Shown piece after piece: positions 18,723-26,846 of a DNA stretch of 48,604 nucleotides. Source of the stretch: Sphingomonas palustris (lineage in GTDB: Bacteria; Pseudomonadota; Alphaproteobacteria; Sphingomonadales; Sphingomonadaceae); contig JAMFSI010000104.1 in assembly GCA_026225215.1 (NCBI GenBank), positions 1 through 48,604 on the forward strand. The letters run 5' to 3'. How positions within the stretch are numbered: the stretch's first letter is position 1; each line of letters opens with the position of its first letter. The notes under the pieces were generated by a model. The model made no database searches. It had not been told where the DNA came from and was given only the letters and a program-made list of their open reading frames with translations. The translations under genes were made by a program, and so were the position numbers.

Positions 18723-20876
18723 ATGGAGTTCCTGCGAGATCTGGCACTTAAGGTCGACCCGGTGTGGCCGGGCGATATTGGCGATCTCGTCTTCGAGCGC
18801 TTCGAGCGATCGCCCGACCTGCCGTTGATCGCGGTGGTCGATGCGTATGCGCAGCCGGTCGGCCTCATCGAGCGCAGCTCCTTCCTCACCAAACTCGCCA
18901 GCCAGTATGGCCGTGCCGTTTATGGCAAACGGCCGATCGCTCTCCTGATGAACGCGGCACCGCTGCTGGTGGAGGCGGATTCCTCGACCGGAGACTTCGC
19001 GCAGCAGGCCCTGCAGGACCATTCGGGCGATCTGCGCCAGGGCTTCATCGTCATCCACAATGGCCGCTATCTGGGCGTCGGCGTGCTCCTCGATCTCCTC
19101 AAAGCTGCGGTCAAAGAACGCACATTGACGGCCAGGCACATGGGTGAACTGGCCGATAGCTTGCGAGAATCGAACCTCGAAGGCGAACGCCAGCGCCGCT
19201 TTGCCGAGGCGGTGATCGAGCATATTCCATCGCTGGTGACGGTGCGATCCGCGACCACCGGTCGGTTCGTCCTCGCCAATCACGCCACGACGGCGGTGCT
19301 CGGGATCGATCGCGGCGAACTCGTCGGCCGGACGGTTGACGAACTTGCCTTGATCAAGCCGGCGGTCGAACTGCGCCAACTCTATGCCGCGCTCGACCGC
19401 TTGCCGCCGACCACCCAGCAGGACCTGCCGTTCGATCAGCCCGGCCATGATGATACGCGCGTGCTGCGCGCTACGCAAATCCCGCTGGCCATGCCCGAAG
19501 CCGATCCCGTGATCCTGACCGTCGCCGATGACGTCACCGAAGCGCAGCGTGCCGCGACCAAGATCGAGCAACTCGCGCATTTCGACATGCTGACCGGTTT
19601 GCCCAACCGCGCTCAGTTTCAAGATCATCTCGATCTGGTGATGCGCCGTGCCGGCACCCCGGCGGGGGGTGCCAGCCAGCAGCGCGTGGGCATGCTGATC
19701 ATCGACCTCGATCGGTTCAAGAGCGTCAACGACACTTACGGTCACAGCGCAGGCGATATTCTACTGCGCGAGGTTGCGAATCGGCTGCGCCGGGTGGTGC
19801 GGTCGGACGATCTGCCGTCGCGCCTGGGTGGCGACGAATTCGCGATCCTCGTCAACGGGGCAAATGCCGAGAGCGCCGCCGAACTGATCGCCGAACGCCT
19901 GATCGAGCTGCTGTCGCATCCCTTCAGGCTGGCCGAGCATACCGTTTATCTTGGCGGGAGTGTGGGCATCGCCTTCTACCCCGATGATGCGAGCACCGCA
20001 GAAGAACTGGTCCGCCACGCCGATATCGCGCTTTACCGTGCCAAGGGCGAAGGCAAAGGCGCGTGGCACCGCTTCAATCCCGAGATGCAGGCCGACATGC
20101 ATCAACGCACCAAGCTCGAGCGGGAACTGCACCAGGCCCTCGAAAACGGCGAATTCGAAGCGCATTTCCAGCCGATCCTCGCGGTCGCGGAAAACCGGAT
20201 CATTGGCTTCGAAGCGCTGATGCGCTGGCATCATCCCGTGCGCGGCTACATTCCGCCTGATACATTCATTCCCGTGGCCGAGGACATCGGCCTGATCGGT
20301 CCGCTAGGCGACTGGATGATCCGCGAGGTCTGCCGGATCGGGACGCAACTGCCCGACGAGCTGACCGTCGCCATCAATATTTCGGCGGTGCAATTCCGTC
20401 TCCCGGGATTTGTCTCGAGCGTCATGAGCGCGCTCGGCCACTCCGGCCTGTCGGCGCATCGGCTGGAGATCGAAATCACCGAAAGCGTGCTGGTGCATGA
20501 CGAGGCGCAGGTGCTGAAGAGCATCCGCCAATTGCGCGAACTCGGCGTGCGCATCGCGCTCGATGATTTCGGCACCGGCTACGCCTCGCTCGCCTATCTC
20601 CAGCGCTTTCCCTTCGACAAGATCAAGATCGACCAGAGCTTCATTCGCGGATTGCCGGACGACAAGGCGTCGGTGGCGATCATCTCGGCGGTGACGGCGC
20701 TCGCCGATCAGCTCGGCTTGATCACCACCGCCGAGGGCGTCGAAACCGAGGAAGAACGGGCCGCTGTCACCCGGCTCGGCTGCACCGAAATTCAAGGCTA
20801 TCTGATCGGGCGACCAACCGCCAATCCGCTGGAATTCCATATCCCTGGCGAAGCACACCACCGTTCCGCTGCCTGA
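18723..20876 (+). CDS. GGDEF-EAL protein (diguanylate cyclase/phosphodiesterase) with PAS domain
   Basis: A 717-residue cytoplasmic regulator of cyclic di-GMP. Residues 1-130 resemble a sensory domain of the CBS-like N-terminal type seen in some GGDEF proteins (not identified firmly). A PAS domain spans about 160-270. The GGDEF domain has an intact GGDEF at 369-373 and an RxxD inhibitory site at R360-D363. The EAL domain has EAL at 497-499, an NISAVQF asparagine, EITES, DDFGTG from 614, KIDQSFI and TAEGVE, so all metal and catalytic residues are present. It may both make and break c-di-GMP, with inhibition by product. It is divergent from the exopolysaccharide operon across 239 bp of AT-richer DNA, fitting a role in surface or biofilm control. 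Confidence 0.92.
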   Translation: MEFLRDLALKVDPVWPGDIGDLVFERFERSPDLPLIAVVDAYAQPVGLIERSSFLTKLASQYGRAVYGKRPIALLMNAAPLLVEADSSTGDFAQQALQDHSGDLRQGFIVIHNGRYLGVGVLLDLLKAAVKERTLTARHMGELADSLRESNLEGERQRRFAEAVIEHIPSLVTVRSATTGRFVLANHATTAVLGIDRGELVGRTVDELALIKPAVELRQLYAALDRLPPTTQQDLPFDQPGHDDTRVLRATQIPLAMPEADPVILTVADDVTEAQRAATKIEQLAHFDMLTGLPNRAQFQDHLDLVMRRAGTPAGGASQQRVGMLIIDLDRFKSVNDTYGHSAGDILLREVANRLRRVVRSDDLPSRLGGDEFAILVNGANAESAAELIAERLIELLSHPFRLAEHTVYLGGSVGIAFYPDDASTAEELVRHADIALYRAKGEGKGAWHRFNPEMQADMHQRTKLERELHQALENGEFEAHFQPILAVAENRIIGFEALMRWHHPVRGYIPPDTFIPVAEDIGLIGPLGDWMIREVCRIGTQLPDELTVAINISAVQFRLPGFVSSVMSALGHSGLSAHRLEIEITESVLVHDEAQVLKSIRQLRELGVRIALDDFGTGYASLAYLQRFPFDKIKIDQSFIRGLPDDKASVAIISAVTALADQLGLITTAEGVETEEERAAVTRLGCTEIQGYLIGRPTANPLEFHIPGEAHHRSAA

Positions 20877-20955
20877 ATGGTTTGCAAAGCCAGATTTAAC
20901 TTATCCTAATCGGACTCAAGAGCCTTGGTTAGCGCGTGATTTTTGCCATCGCGCT

Positions 20956-21438
20956 CTAACGCGCCAGGCATCTGGCTTCACTGACCCTTCGGTATTCGCC
21001 GCGAAATTTGGGCATGTTTCCAGACCGGCCGCCAAAATCATGACCATCTCCGAGCGAAAGCTCCATAGTCGTCGCGGCGTGATCGGGATCGCCTTCATCC
21101 CAGGAGATCTGAATATTCTTCACGGCATCGCCCCATTTGCCATGCCCCAGCAGATCGACTTCCGGATGCCGGGCAAAGCGAAACAGCGTGGCGCCGCAAA
21201 TGCCCTTATCGTCCACGCTGATACCACAGAATCCGCGACCGCAAGCCGCAACGTCCAAGGTTTTGTAAAGCCGGCCTCGCGCCGTGAAGATCGGGCGGTC
21301 TTCCGATACGGTCCAACGGCCGTAATAGGGGTTCGCAGCTTTGGGCGTAGCGGATGAATGCGCCGCTACCGTCAGCGCGGCCAGGCTCGATAGTGCGCAG
21401 ATCGACAACCGGCTGCGCAAATGGAATGTCCTTGGCAT
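20956..21438 (-). CDS. Secreted protein of unknown function
   Basis: A 160-residue protein with a clear signal peptide (RSRLSICALSSLAALTVAAHSSA) and a mature part containing WTVSEDRPIFTARGRLYKTLDV, paired cysteines (C-GRGFC-GIS-...-C) and GKWGDAVKNIQISWDEG. The pattern recalls DUF2147-like exported proteins that begin GxW, but I cannot place it in a named family. The ATG at 21438 is behind GGAGGAGAGCAAC, a strong ribosome-binding site, which also rules out the methionine five codons earlier. It is divergent from the DUF2306 gene with at most 13 bp between starts, so each promoter must lie inside the other gene. Confidence 0.7.
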   Translation of the reverse strand: MPRTFHLRSRLSICALSSLAALTVAAHSSATPKAANPYYGRWTVSEDRPIFTARGRLYKTLDVAACGRGFCGISVDDKGICGATLFRFARHPEVDLLGHGKWGDAVKNIQISWDEGDPDHAATTMELSLGDGHDFGGRSGNMPKFRGEYRRVSEARCLAR

Positions 21439-21451
21439 GTTGCTCTCCTCC

Positions 21452-22162
21452 ATGGCCGCGATTCGCGCGCGAGGTCTATTTGGACGGACAAGTCTGGCGC
21501 TGTTTCTAACAGCGATTGCCGGCTTTGTCCTCTATACCGCGATCCGGGCGCTGTGGTCGGCCTTTTCGAACGATGATTTTCCGGAAAGCCTGGCGGTCAA
21601 ACTCGATCTGCTGCCACGCCTGTTCCCGCTGCATATGATCGCCGGAGGTCTGGCGCTGCTGCTGGTGCCGCTCGCTTACGCGCTGCGCCATCATCGGCGT
21701 GCGCACCGCTTCGCTGGGGGAATCGCGGCGACCGCCGTGTTCGTGGCTGGGGCAACGGCATTTCCCGTCGCCTGGGCAGCACCGGTTACGATCGGATCGG
21801 CGGCGGGGTTTACCGCCCAGGCGATCGTGTGGCTGGTGCTGTTGGCACTGGGTATCGGCGCCATGTTGCAGCGGCAATTCACTGCCCATCGGACTCGCAT
21901 GATACTGATGGCCGCGACCATGTCCGGCGCGGTATTTTTCCGTATTTTCCTGGCGCTATGGGCCATTCTCGCCAGCGGACGCCACTTCGAATTGTTCTAC
22001 GCCGGCGATGCCTGGGCGGCATGGCTCTTGCCGCTCACGACCTGCTCACTGTGGCTGTTCCGACAAGGCCGCAGCCAGCGAGCCGGGAAATTCTATCCGG
22101 CAAAACAGGTGCGTGCGAGGAAGGCACGAGCTTCGGCGCCGATCAGCGCGGCGTGGCCGTAG
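21452..22162 (+). CDS. DUF2306 family membrane protein
   Basis: A 236-residue membrane protein with about seven hydrophobic segments, matching the DUF2306 layout: FPLHMIAGGLALLLVPLAY with a membrane histidine, a basic RHHRRAHRFAG loop, then QRQFTAHRTRMILMAATMSGAVFFRI. Function is unknown; the conserved histidines and arginines suggest a haem- or cofactor-binding membrane protein, but that is speculation. The start is uncertain: ATG at 21452 avoids overlap with the divergent gene, while ATG at 21437 is also open; neither has a good ribosome-binding site. Its last 70 bp run into the 3' end of the convergent DUF3501 gene. Confidence 0.65.
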   Translation: MAAIRARGLFGRTSLALFLTAIAGFVLYTAIRALWSAFSNDDFPESLAVKLDLLPRLFPLHMIAGGLALLLVPLAYALRHHRRAHRFAGGIAATAVFVAGATAFPVAWAAPVTIGSAAGFTAQAIVWLVLLALGIGAMLQRQFTAHRTRMILMAATMSGAVFFRIFLALWAILASGRHFELFYAGDAWAAWLLPLTTCSLWLFRQGRSQRAGKFYPAKQVRARKARASAPISAAWP

Positions 22163-22695
22163 TTGGGGTGATCGATCACCAGCATCGCCTTTAGCTGATC
22201 GTTGTTCCACGCCGCCACTGCTGCCGGACTGAAATCGAAATGAAGAAAATGCACCGCGCTGGTCTTGCCGTCGCTGGCTCGCGTGCGTTCGAGATCGCCC
22301 TCGGGCCGAGCGCGGATGACCTCAGCGCCGACATGCAGGGCGATGTGATCTTCCACCCCACCGATGCTGCGGAGGAACAAGTCACGGCGGACGGGGTCGG
22401 GAATCTCGAAGAACAGCGTCATCGTCAGCTCGCTGCCCTTCGGCACCATCGGATCATAAGCGGCGATCTCATCGACCAGTTGTTCTGCGCCGCCCTTCTC
22501 GATCCGCAGCATTTCCTGGATCTGCAGCCACATGCTGTCCCAGCTTTCGAACAGCCCGGTGGCATAGGGGCCGACGTTGACCCGCGTCAGCTGCTTGCGC
22601 AGGATCGCTTCCTGCTTCTTGTCGGCGCGGATCAGTTCGTACTGCTCCAGCGGCATGATGTCGTCAGCGGTGATAGTGTAGCGATCCCGAGGCAT
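22093..22695 (-). CDS. DUF3501 family protein
   Basis: A 200-residue soluble protein of the DUF3501 family. It is recognised from RYTITADDIMPLEQYELIR near the N-terminus, VGPYATGLFESWDSMWLQIQEML with IEKGG, the segment AAYDPMVPKGSELTMTLFFEI, and the C-terminal VIDHPNYGHAALI. The family has no established activity; it is repeatedly encoded next to an Fe-S heterodisulfide reductase-like protein and a rubrerythrin, exactly as here. The ATG at 22695 starts the conserved region; upstream sequence belongs to repeat D. It overlaps the converging DUF2306 gene by 70 bp. Third gene of the rubrerythrin cluster. Confidence 0.85.
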   Translation of the reverse strand: MPRDRYTITADDIMPLEQYELIRADKKQEAILRKQLTRVNVGPYATGLFESWDSMWLQIQEMLRIEKGGAEQLVDEIAAYDPMVPKGSELTMTLFFEIPDPVRRDLFLRSIGGVEDHIALHVGAEVIRARPEGDLERTRASDGKTSAVHFLHFDFSPAAVAAWNNDQLKAMLVIDHPNYGHAALIGAEARAFLARTCFAG

Positions 22696-22705
22696 ACGCG
22701 TATCC

Positions 22706-22812
22706 TTAGAGCATCGTGCAAAAAAGTGGGTACCGGTTTTTTGCGTTAAACGATGCGACAACAAAAACTTAGAGCGGGCAGCGTGATTCACATATCACAC
22801 TGCCCGCTCTAG
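22706..22812. repeat. Composite palindromic repeat family D
   Basis: Two adjoining palindromes: GCATCGTGCAAAAAA ... CGATGC (about 22711-22757, with GGTACC at its centre) and a stem with AGAGCGGGCAG and CTGCCCGCTCT arms (22771-22810). The pair resembles palindromic intergenic elements that recur widely in alphaproteobacterial genomes. It occupies the gap between the Fe-S gene and DUF3501 and could process or attenuate the shared transcript. Confidence 0.75.
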
Positions 22813-22815
22813 AGA

Positions 22816-24141
22816 TTAGAGATCATAGGCTTGAGCCATGACTTCAATGGGATGACCGATACGCGCTGGCGGCTCACCGCCATTGGCCGCGATCACCTGA
22901 CGCAGATGCGGCCCGGCCAGCGGGCATTCGCTGACGATGATATCGGGATCGCCCTTGACGACGCTGCGCGCAGTAGGCTTGCCGATCTTCACCGCACGAT
23001 CGAAATTGCCCTTGAAGATGCCCCATTTGCCGCCATGGCCACTGCAACGCTCGGTCAATTGCGGGCGGGCTTCGGGGATCAGGCGCAGCATTTCCATCGC
23101 CTTGGGCCCCATGTTCTGAGCCCGCGAATGGCAAGCGAAATGCACCGAAACAGACTTTGCCATCGGCGCAATCGGGGTCAGCCCGACATCCTTCGCCAGC
23201 CGCACGACATACTCCGAAACATCGAAGGTGTGGCGGGACAGCAGCGCCACCGCCTCGTTGCCCGGCTCGATCAGCGGCCATTCGAATTTCAGCATCAGCG
23301 CGCAACTGGTGGTTAGCGGCACGATATCCCAGCCCTCGGCGATCAGCGGCGCGAAATGGGTCGAAATCCGCTCCGCCGCGCTGGCGACGGCGGCGAGGTC
23401 GCCATTCTCCAGCTTGGGCATGCCGCAGCAGTCGGGGTGTTCGATCCGCACTTGCAAGCCATTATGCGCGAAAACTTTCATCGCCGCTTCACCGGGCGTG
23501 CCGTCGTTGAAATTATCGTGACAACCCGCATAAATCGCCACCTTGCGACCGAACGCCGGGCCGTCGGGATTGGGCGCTGGGATAATCCCCGGCGCCTTGT
23601 TGACCAGCGGCACTTCCATGAACGGCGGCAGATGCGCGCGGCGATCGATCCCGGCTACGCTTTCGATCAGCGGGCGGGTCAAGCCATTGCCTTCGGCAGT
23701 GGCCCAATTGGCGAGCCCCGCCACGGCGCTGCCCATTTTGCCGTTGCGATCCATCTGCGCCAGTTCGCGGTCGGCAAACGACGTCTCGCCCTTGCGGTTC
23801 TCGACAGCACGCGCGCGCAGCATCAGATGGGGGAAATCGAGATTGAACGGATGCGGCGGCACATAGGGGCACTTGGTCATGAAGCACATGTCGCACAGCG
23901 TGCAAGCGTCGATGACGGCCTGGATCTGCGGCTTGCTCAGGTCTTCCACCAGCTCGCTGGGCGATTCATCCACCGCATCGAACAGGATCGGAAAGCTGTC
24001 GCACAGATTGAAACAACGCCGGCAACCGTGACAGATATCGAACACCCGCCGCAGCTCGGCATCGAGCGCGGCTTCGTCGTACCAGTCCTCGTCGCGCCAC
24101 GGAATGACGTGGCGAGTCGGCGCTTCCAGGCTGCCTTCCAT
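22816..24141 (-). CDS. Heterodisulfide reductase-related Fe-S protein (GlpC-like)
   Basis: A 441-residue iron-sulfur protein. Two ferredoxin-type [4Fe-4S] motifs lie at C37-C40-C43-C47 and C80-C83-C86-C91. The C-terminal half has CCG-domain features as in GlpC and HdrD: CCGMPKLENG at 238-247 and a second, altered form RCSGHGGKWG around C366, where CCG is replaced by CSG. GlpC-like proteins pass electrons between a flavoprotein and quinones; here no glpA or glpB partner is present, and the neighbours are rubrerythrin and DUF3501. An electron-relay role in peroxide or oxygen defence is inferred. The ATG at 24141 follows GGAGCCTCGCG. The gene is separated from rubrerythrin by 157 bp of family C palindromes. 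Confidence 0.85.
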   Translation of the reverse strand: MEGSLEAPTRHVIPWRDEDWYDEAALDAELRRVFDICHGCRRCFNLCDSFPILFDAVDESPSELVEDLSKPQIQAVIDACTLCDMCFMTKCPYVPPHPFNLDFPHLMLRARAVENRKGETSFADRELAQMDRNGKMGSAVAGLANWATAEGNGLTRPLIESVAGIDRRAHLPPFMEVPLVNKAPGIIPAPNPDGPAFGRKVAIYAGCHDNFNDGTPGEAAMKVFAHNGLQVRIEHPDCCGMPKLENGDLAAVASAAERISTHFAPLIAEGWDIVPLTTSCALMLKFEWPLIEPGNEAVALLSRHTFDVSEYVVRLAKDVGLTPIAPMAKSVSVHFACHSRAQNMGPKAMEMLRLIPEARPQLTERCSGHGGKWGIFKGNFDRAVKIGKPTARSVVKGDPDIIVSECPLAGPHLRQVIAANGGEPPARIGHPIEVMAQAYDL

Positions 24142-24174
24142 CGCGAGGCTCCGTTATGTCTTGGTTACGCCTTG

Positions 24175-24289
24175 CTCTCTCCTCTTCAGGGGAGAGATAC
24201 GAAGGCTTGGCAGCTTGCTGCCTAGCCGTAGTTGAGAGGGGGCGCCGCAAGCCCCCCTCTCCCAACCCTCTCCCCTAGCGGGGAGAGGG
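24175..24289. repeat. GC-rich nested palindromes, family C
   Basis: A cluster of hairpins between rubrerythrin and the Fe-S gene: CTCTCTCCTCTTCAGGGGAG near 24175-24196, GGCAGC-TTGC-TGCC near 24209, GAGAGGGGG facing CCCCCCTCTC (24234-24260) and CCCTCTCCCC-tagc-GGGGAGAGGG at 24266-24289. The arrangement resembles the element between gap and pgk. Confidence 0.8.
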
Positions 24290-24298
24290 TTCTAGGCT

Positions 24299-24724
24299 TC
24301 AAGCGCTGGCGAGAACGGTGTCGAGCGTGCGCTGGAACTTGCCGGCATGGCTCTTTTCCGCCTTGCCCAGCGTTTCGAACCAATCGGCGATTTCGTCGAA
24401 ACCTTCGTCGCGCGCGGTCTTGGCCATGCCCGGATACATGTCGGTGTATTCGTGGGTTTCGCCCGCGACCGACGCTTTCAGGTTGAGTACGGTATCGCCA
24501 ATCGGCAGGCCCGTCGCCGGATCGCCGGTCTCTTCGAGATATTCGAGATGACCATGCGCGTGGCCGGTTTCGCCTTCGGCGGTCGAACGAAACACTGCGG
24601 CGACGTCATTATGGCCTTCGATATCGGCCTTCTGTGCGAAATAGAGGTAGCGGCGATTGGCCTGGCTTTCGCCGGCGAATGCAGCCTTGAGGTTTTCCTC
24701 GGTCTTGGTGCCTTTGAGTCCCAT
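24299..24724 (-). CDS. Rubrerythrin-like diiron protein (no rubredoxin domain)
   Basis: A 141-residue four-helix-bundle diiron protein that reduces hydrogen peroxide in related systems. Iron ligands are visible at E19, E52 and H55 (EGETGH), E89/E92 (AGETHEY) and E123 with H126 (EKSH). There is no C-terminal Cys-x-x-Cys rubredoxin domain, so electrons must come from another protein; the Fe-S gene encoded next is the obvious candidate (inference). The ATG at 24724 is preceded by AAGGAGCGGAAATC, a strong ribosome-binding site. First gene of the cluster with the Fe-S protein and DUF3501. Confidence 0.9.
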   Translation of the reverse strand: MGLKGTKTEENLKAAFAGESQANRRYLYFAQKADIEGHNDVAAVFRSTAEGETGHAHGHLEYLEETGDPATGLPIGDTVLNLKASVAGETHEYTDMYPGMAKTARDEGFDEIADWFETLGKAEKSHAGKFQRTLDTVLASA

Positions 24725-24866
24725 GATTTCCGCTCCTTGCTGGATAAAGCGGCTTGGTGATGGGCCGCGTGGGCGGCAAAGGCCATCGCTTTTTTCCCCG
24801 ATCGGCAATCGCTTTATTCGATTAGCCAGTCGCGAATGGTTCGCAAAAACGATTGGATGACGGGAA

Positions 24867-24950
24867 TGGTGCCCCTGGCCCGACTCGAACGGGCACGTCT
24901 TTCGACAATCGATTTTGAGTCGATCGCGTCTACCATTCCACCACAGGGGC
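24867..24950 (-). tRNA. tRNA-Leu (anticodon CAA)
   Basis: An 84-nt class II tRNA read on the minus strand: acceptor GCCCCTG pairs with CAGGGGC, discriminator A, encoded CCA, anticodon loop CTCAAAA giving CAA, a long variable arm (TTGTCGAAAGACGTG) and T-loop GTTCGAGTC. Confidence 0.95.
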
Positions 24951-25011
24951 ACTGCGAGGTCGCTTAGCCGCGTGAACGCCACGCTTCAAGCCCGGCGTTT
25001 ACTCTTCCCTC

Positions 25012-25875
25012 CTAAACCACCCGCATCACCCGCGTCCTCTCGTAGGCTAGCACCAGTACATGGTAGGCTATGGCCATGAGCGCCAGGCTGGCGAGCGCAG
25101 CGATGAATGTGGTGGACACCGTCTGCCCCCCGTTGAGCAAATCCCACATCGGCCACGAGATAACTTCACACCCATAGATCACGACGGGCATCAGCAGGGC
25201 AAAATATAGCCAAAGTGTGGCCCCGCTCAGGACTTCTCGCATGACATGGGCAGTATAAGCCGCCAAAGGCAGCCCCAGGCCGGCAAGCGCACCGATCCAC
25301 ACCGGCCAATGGGCAACGACCATGGGCTCGGGACCGTAATAGACATAGGCCCCCATCAACGTTCCCGGCAATTCCAGGAAGCCGTCGTAAGCCCAGCAGA
25401 CGAAGAAATAGACCCACAGTTCGCCCGCGCTCACCCCGCGCCGCAGCCTCTCGTAAATGAAACAGGTCGGCGCAGCGAGGGTCGCGTTCCCCGGGATCAC
25501 GTACCAGGGATAGGGCACGTTATAGAAGTGCCAAGACGGCGGGTCGCCGGGGGGATGATTGAACCAGACGTGGAGGTTGCCGTCGAACACCGGCTCGACG
25601 ATCCCGGCAAGCGCGCCGCCCGCGAGGAAAGCGAGCGGGAACACCGACCGAGTGCGCCAGGCGGCCCACAGCAAATAGGCAACGACAGCGGCTACGAACA
25701 GCCAGTTGAAGATCGCATAGGCGAACAGGGGCCCGTGCGGGGGTGGCAGATCGACGGGTGGTTGCGGAATTTGATTAGCTTGGGCCTGAGCCCAAGCCGC
25801 CACCGGATAGGTCAGGCCTCCCGCGATTGAGCCGCACGCCAGCGCGCAGCTCCGCCCCTTCGTTCCAATGAACAT
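25012..25875 (-). CDS. Multi-pass membrane protein of unknown family
   Basis: A 287-residue protein with an N-terminal signal-like segment (ALACGSIAGGLTYPVAAWAQA) followed by about seven hydrophobic segments. Distinctive parts are PPPHGPLFAYAIFNWLFVAAV, GIVEPVFDGNLHVWFNHPPG, WHFYNVPYPWYVIPGN and FLELPGTLMGAYVYYGPEP: conserved-looking aromatic, proline and acidic residues close to membrane faces, which suggests an enzyme rather than a simple channel. I do not recognise the family; AveC-like spirocyclases share a similar general layout but the motif match is weak. The ATG at 25875 follows GGAGAGTTTCC. It stands alone between tRNA-Leu and suhB. Confidence 0.6.
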   Translation of the reverse strand: MFIGTKGRSCALACGSIAGGLTYPVAAWAQAQANQIPQPPVDLPPPHGPLFAYAIFNWLFVAAVVAYLLWAAWRTRSVFPLAFLAGGALAGIVEPVFDGNLHVWFNHPPGDPPSWHFYNVPYPWYVIPGNATLAAPTCFIYERLRRGVSAGELWVYFFVCWAYDGFLELPGTLMGAYVYYGPEPMVVAHWPVWIGALAGLGLPLAAYTAHVMREVLSGATLWLYFALLMPVVIYGCEVISWPMWDLLNGGQTVSTTFIAALASLALMAIAYHVLVLAYERTRVMRVV

Positions 25876-26018
25876 GGAAACTCTCCTCTCCCCAATTTGG
25901 GTTATTTTCTGCGAGGAGGTTATGGCACGCCGATGGGCCTGTCTATCGATACATCATGGCACCCAATAGGGGCAGCATTTAAGAGTTATTGGGCGCCCGT
26001 TCGGCACGTCATCTTCAA

Positions 26019-26840
26019 TCAGCCCTTCAGCGCACCCACCAGCACCTTATGCAGCCGCGAATGCAGCGCATCATTTCCTGCCAGCACCTGGCTGTCGCAA
26101 ATCGCCTGCGAGCGCCCCTGCCAGTCGGTGACGAAGCCCCCAGCCTCGCGCACCAGCAGGCATCCAGCCGCAGTATCCCAAGGCGACAGGCTGCTTTCCC
26201 AGAAGCCTTCGTAACGCCCCGCCGCCACCCAGGCGAGATCGAGCGCCGCCGCGCCGAACCGGCGGATGCCCGCCACTTGCGGACCCAGGGCGAGAAAAAT
26301 CCGCGTCCATTCGGCGGTGTCGCCGTGGCCGGCGAAAGGTACTCCCGTGGCGATCAGGCTTTCGTCGAGATGGCGGCGCGCGGAGACTCGTAGCCTGCGG
26401 TCCTGCAACCAGGCACCACGCGTCTTTTCCGCCCAGAAGCTTTCATCGGTGATCGGCTGGTAAACGATCCCGGCAATGACATCACCCCAGCCCGAGCCGT
26501 CGAGCTTGGGCTCCTGCGCGGCGATCGAAATCGCAAAATGCGGGATGCCATGGAGGAAATTGCTGGTGCCATCGAGCGGATCGACCACCCAGCGCGGCTT
26601 GCCGGGTTCGCCGGGGATTTCGCCGCCCTCTTCGAGCAGAAAGCCCCAATCCGGGCGCGCAGCGCGCAATTCGTCGTATATCGTGCGCTCGGAATTCTGG
26701 TCCGCCTTGGAGACGAAATCGGCCGGCCCCTTGCGGCTGACCTGCAAATGCTCGACTTCGCCGAAATCGCGACGCAGCCGCTGCCCGGCCTTGCGAGCAG
26801 CCTTCTCCATCACGCGAATCAGGCCGGAAATAGCTGCCAT
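26019..26840 (-). CDS. suhB: Inositol monophosphatase family protein SuhB
   Basis: A 273-residue Mg-dependent sugar phosphatase. Metal ligands are in the glutamate-rich ELEE-like region (FLLEEGGEI, residues 68-74) and in WVVDPLDGTSNF (D87, D90, G91, T92), with WDTAAGCLLVREAGG giving the C-terminal aspartate. Family members hydrolyse inositol phosphates; SuhB in enterobacteria also takes part in rRNA antitermination. It begins 6 bp after the efp stop on the same strand, so efp-suhB is an operon, an order common in this group of bacteria. Confidence 0.9.
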   Translation of the reverse strand: MAAISGLIRVMEKAARKAGQRLRRDFGEVEHLQVSRKGPADFVSKADQNSERTIYDELRAARPDWGFLLEEGGEIPGEPGKPRWVVDPLDGTSNFLHGIPHFAISIAAQEPKLDGSGWGDVIAGIVYQPITDESFWAEKTRGAWLQDRRLRVSARRHLDESLIATGVPFAGHGDTAEWTRIFLALGPQVAGIRRFGAAALDLAWVAAGRYEGFWESSLSPWDTAAGCLLVREAGGFVTDWQGRSQAICDSQVLAGNDALHSRLHKVLVGALKG

Positions 26841-26846
26841 AAGGGC

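Noticed and set aside
24867..25875. Genomic island inserted at tRNA-Leu
   Set aside because: No integrase, no repeat of the tRNA 3' end, and base composition similar to neighbours.
25909..25980. Mini-gene behind GAGGAGGTT (MARRWACLSIHHGTQ)
   Set aside because: The ribosome-binding site is only two bases from the ATG and the peptide has no sign of conservation.
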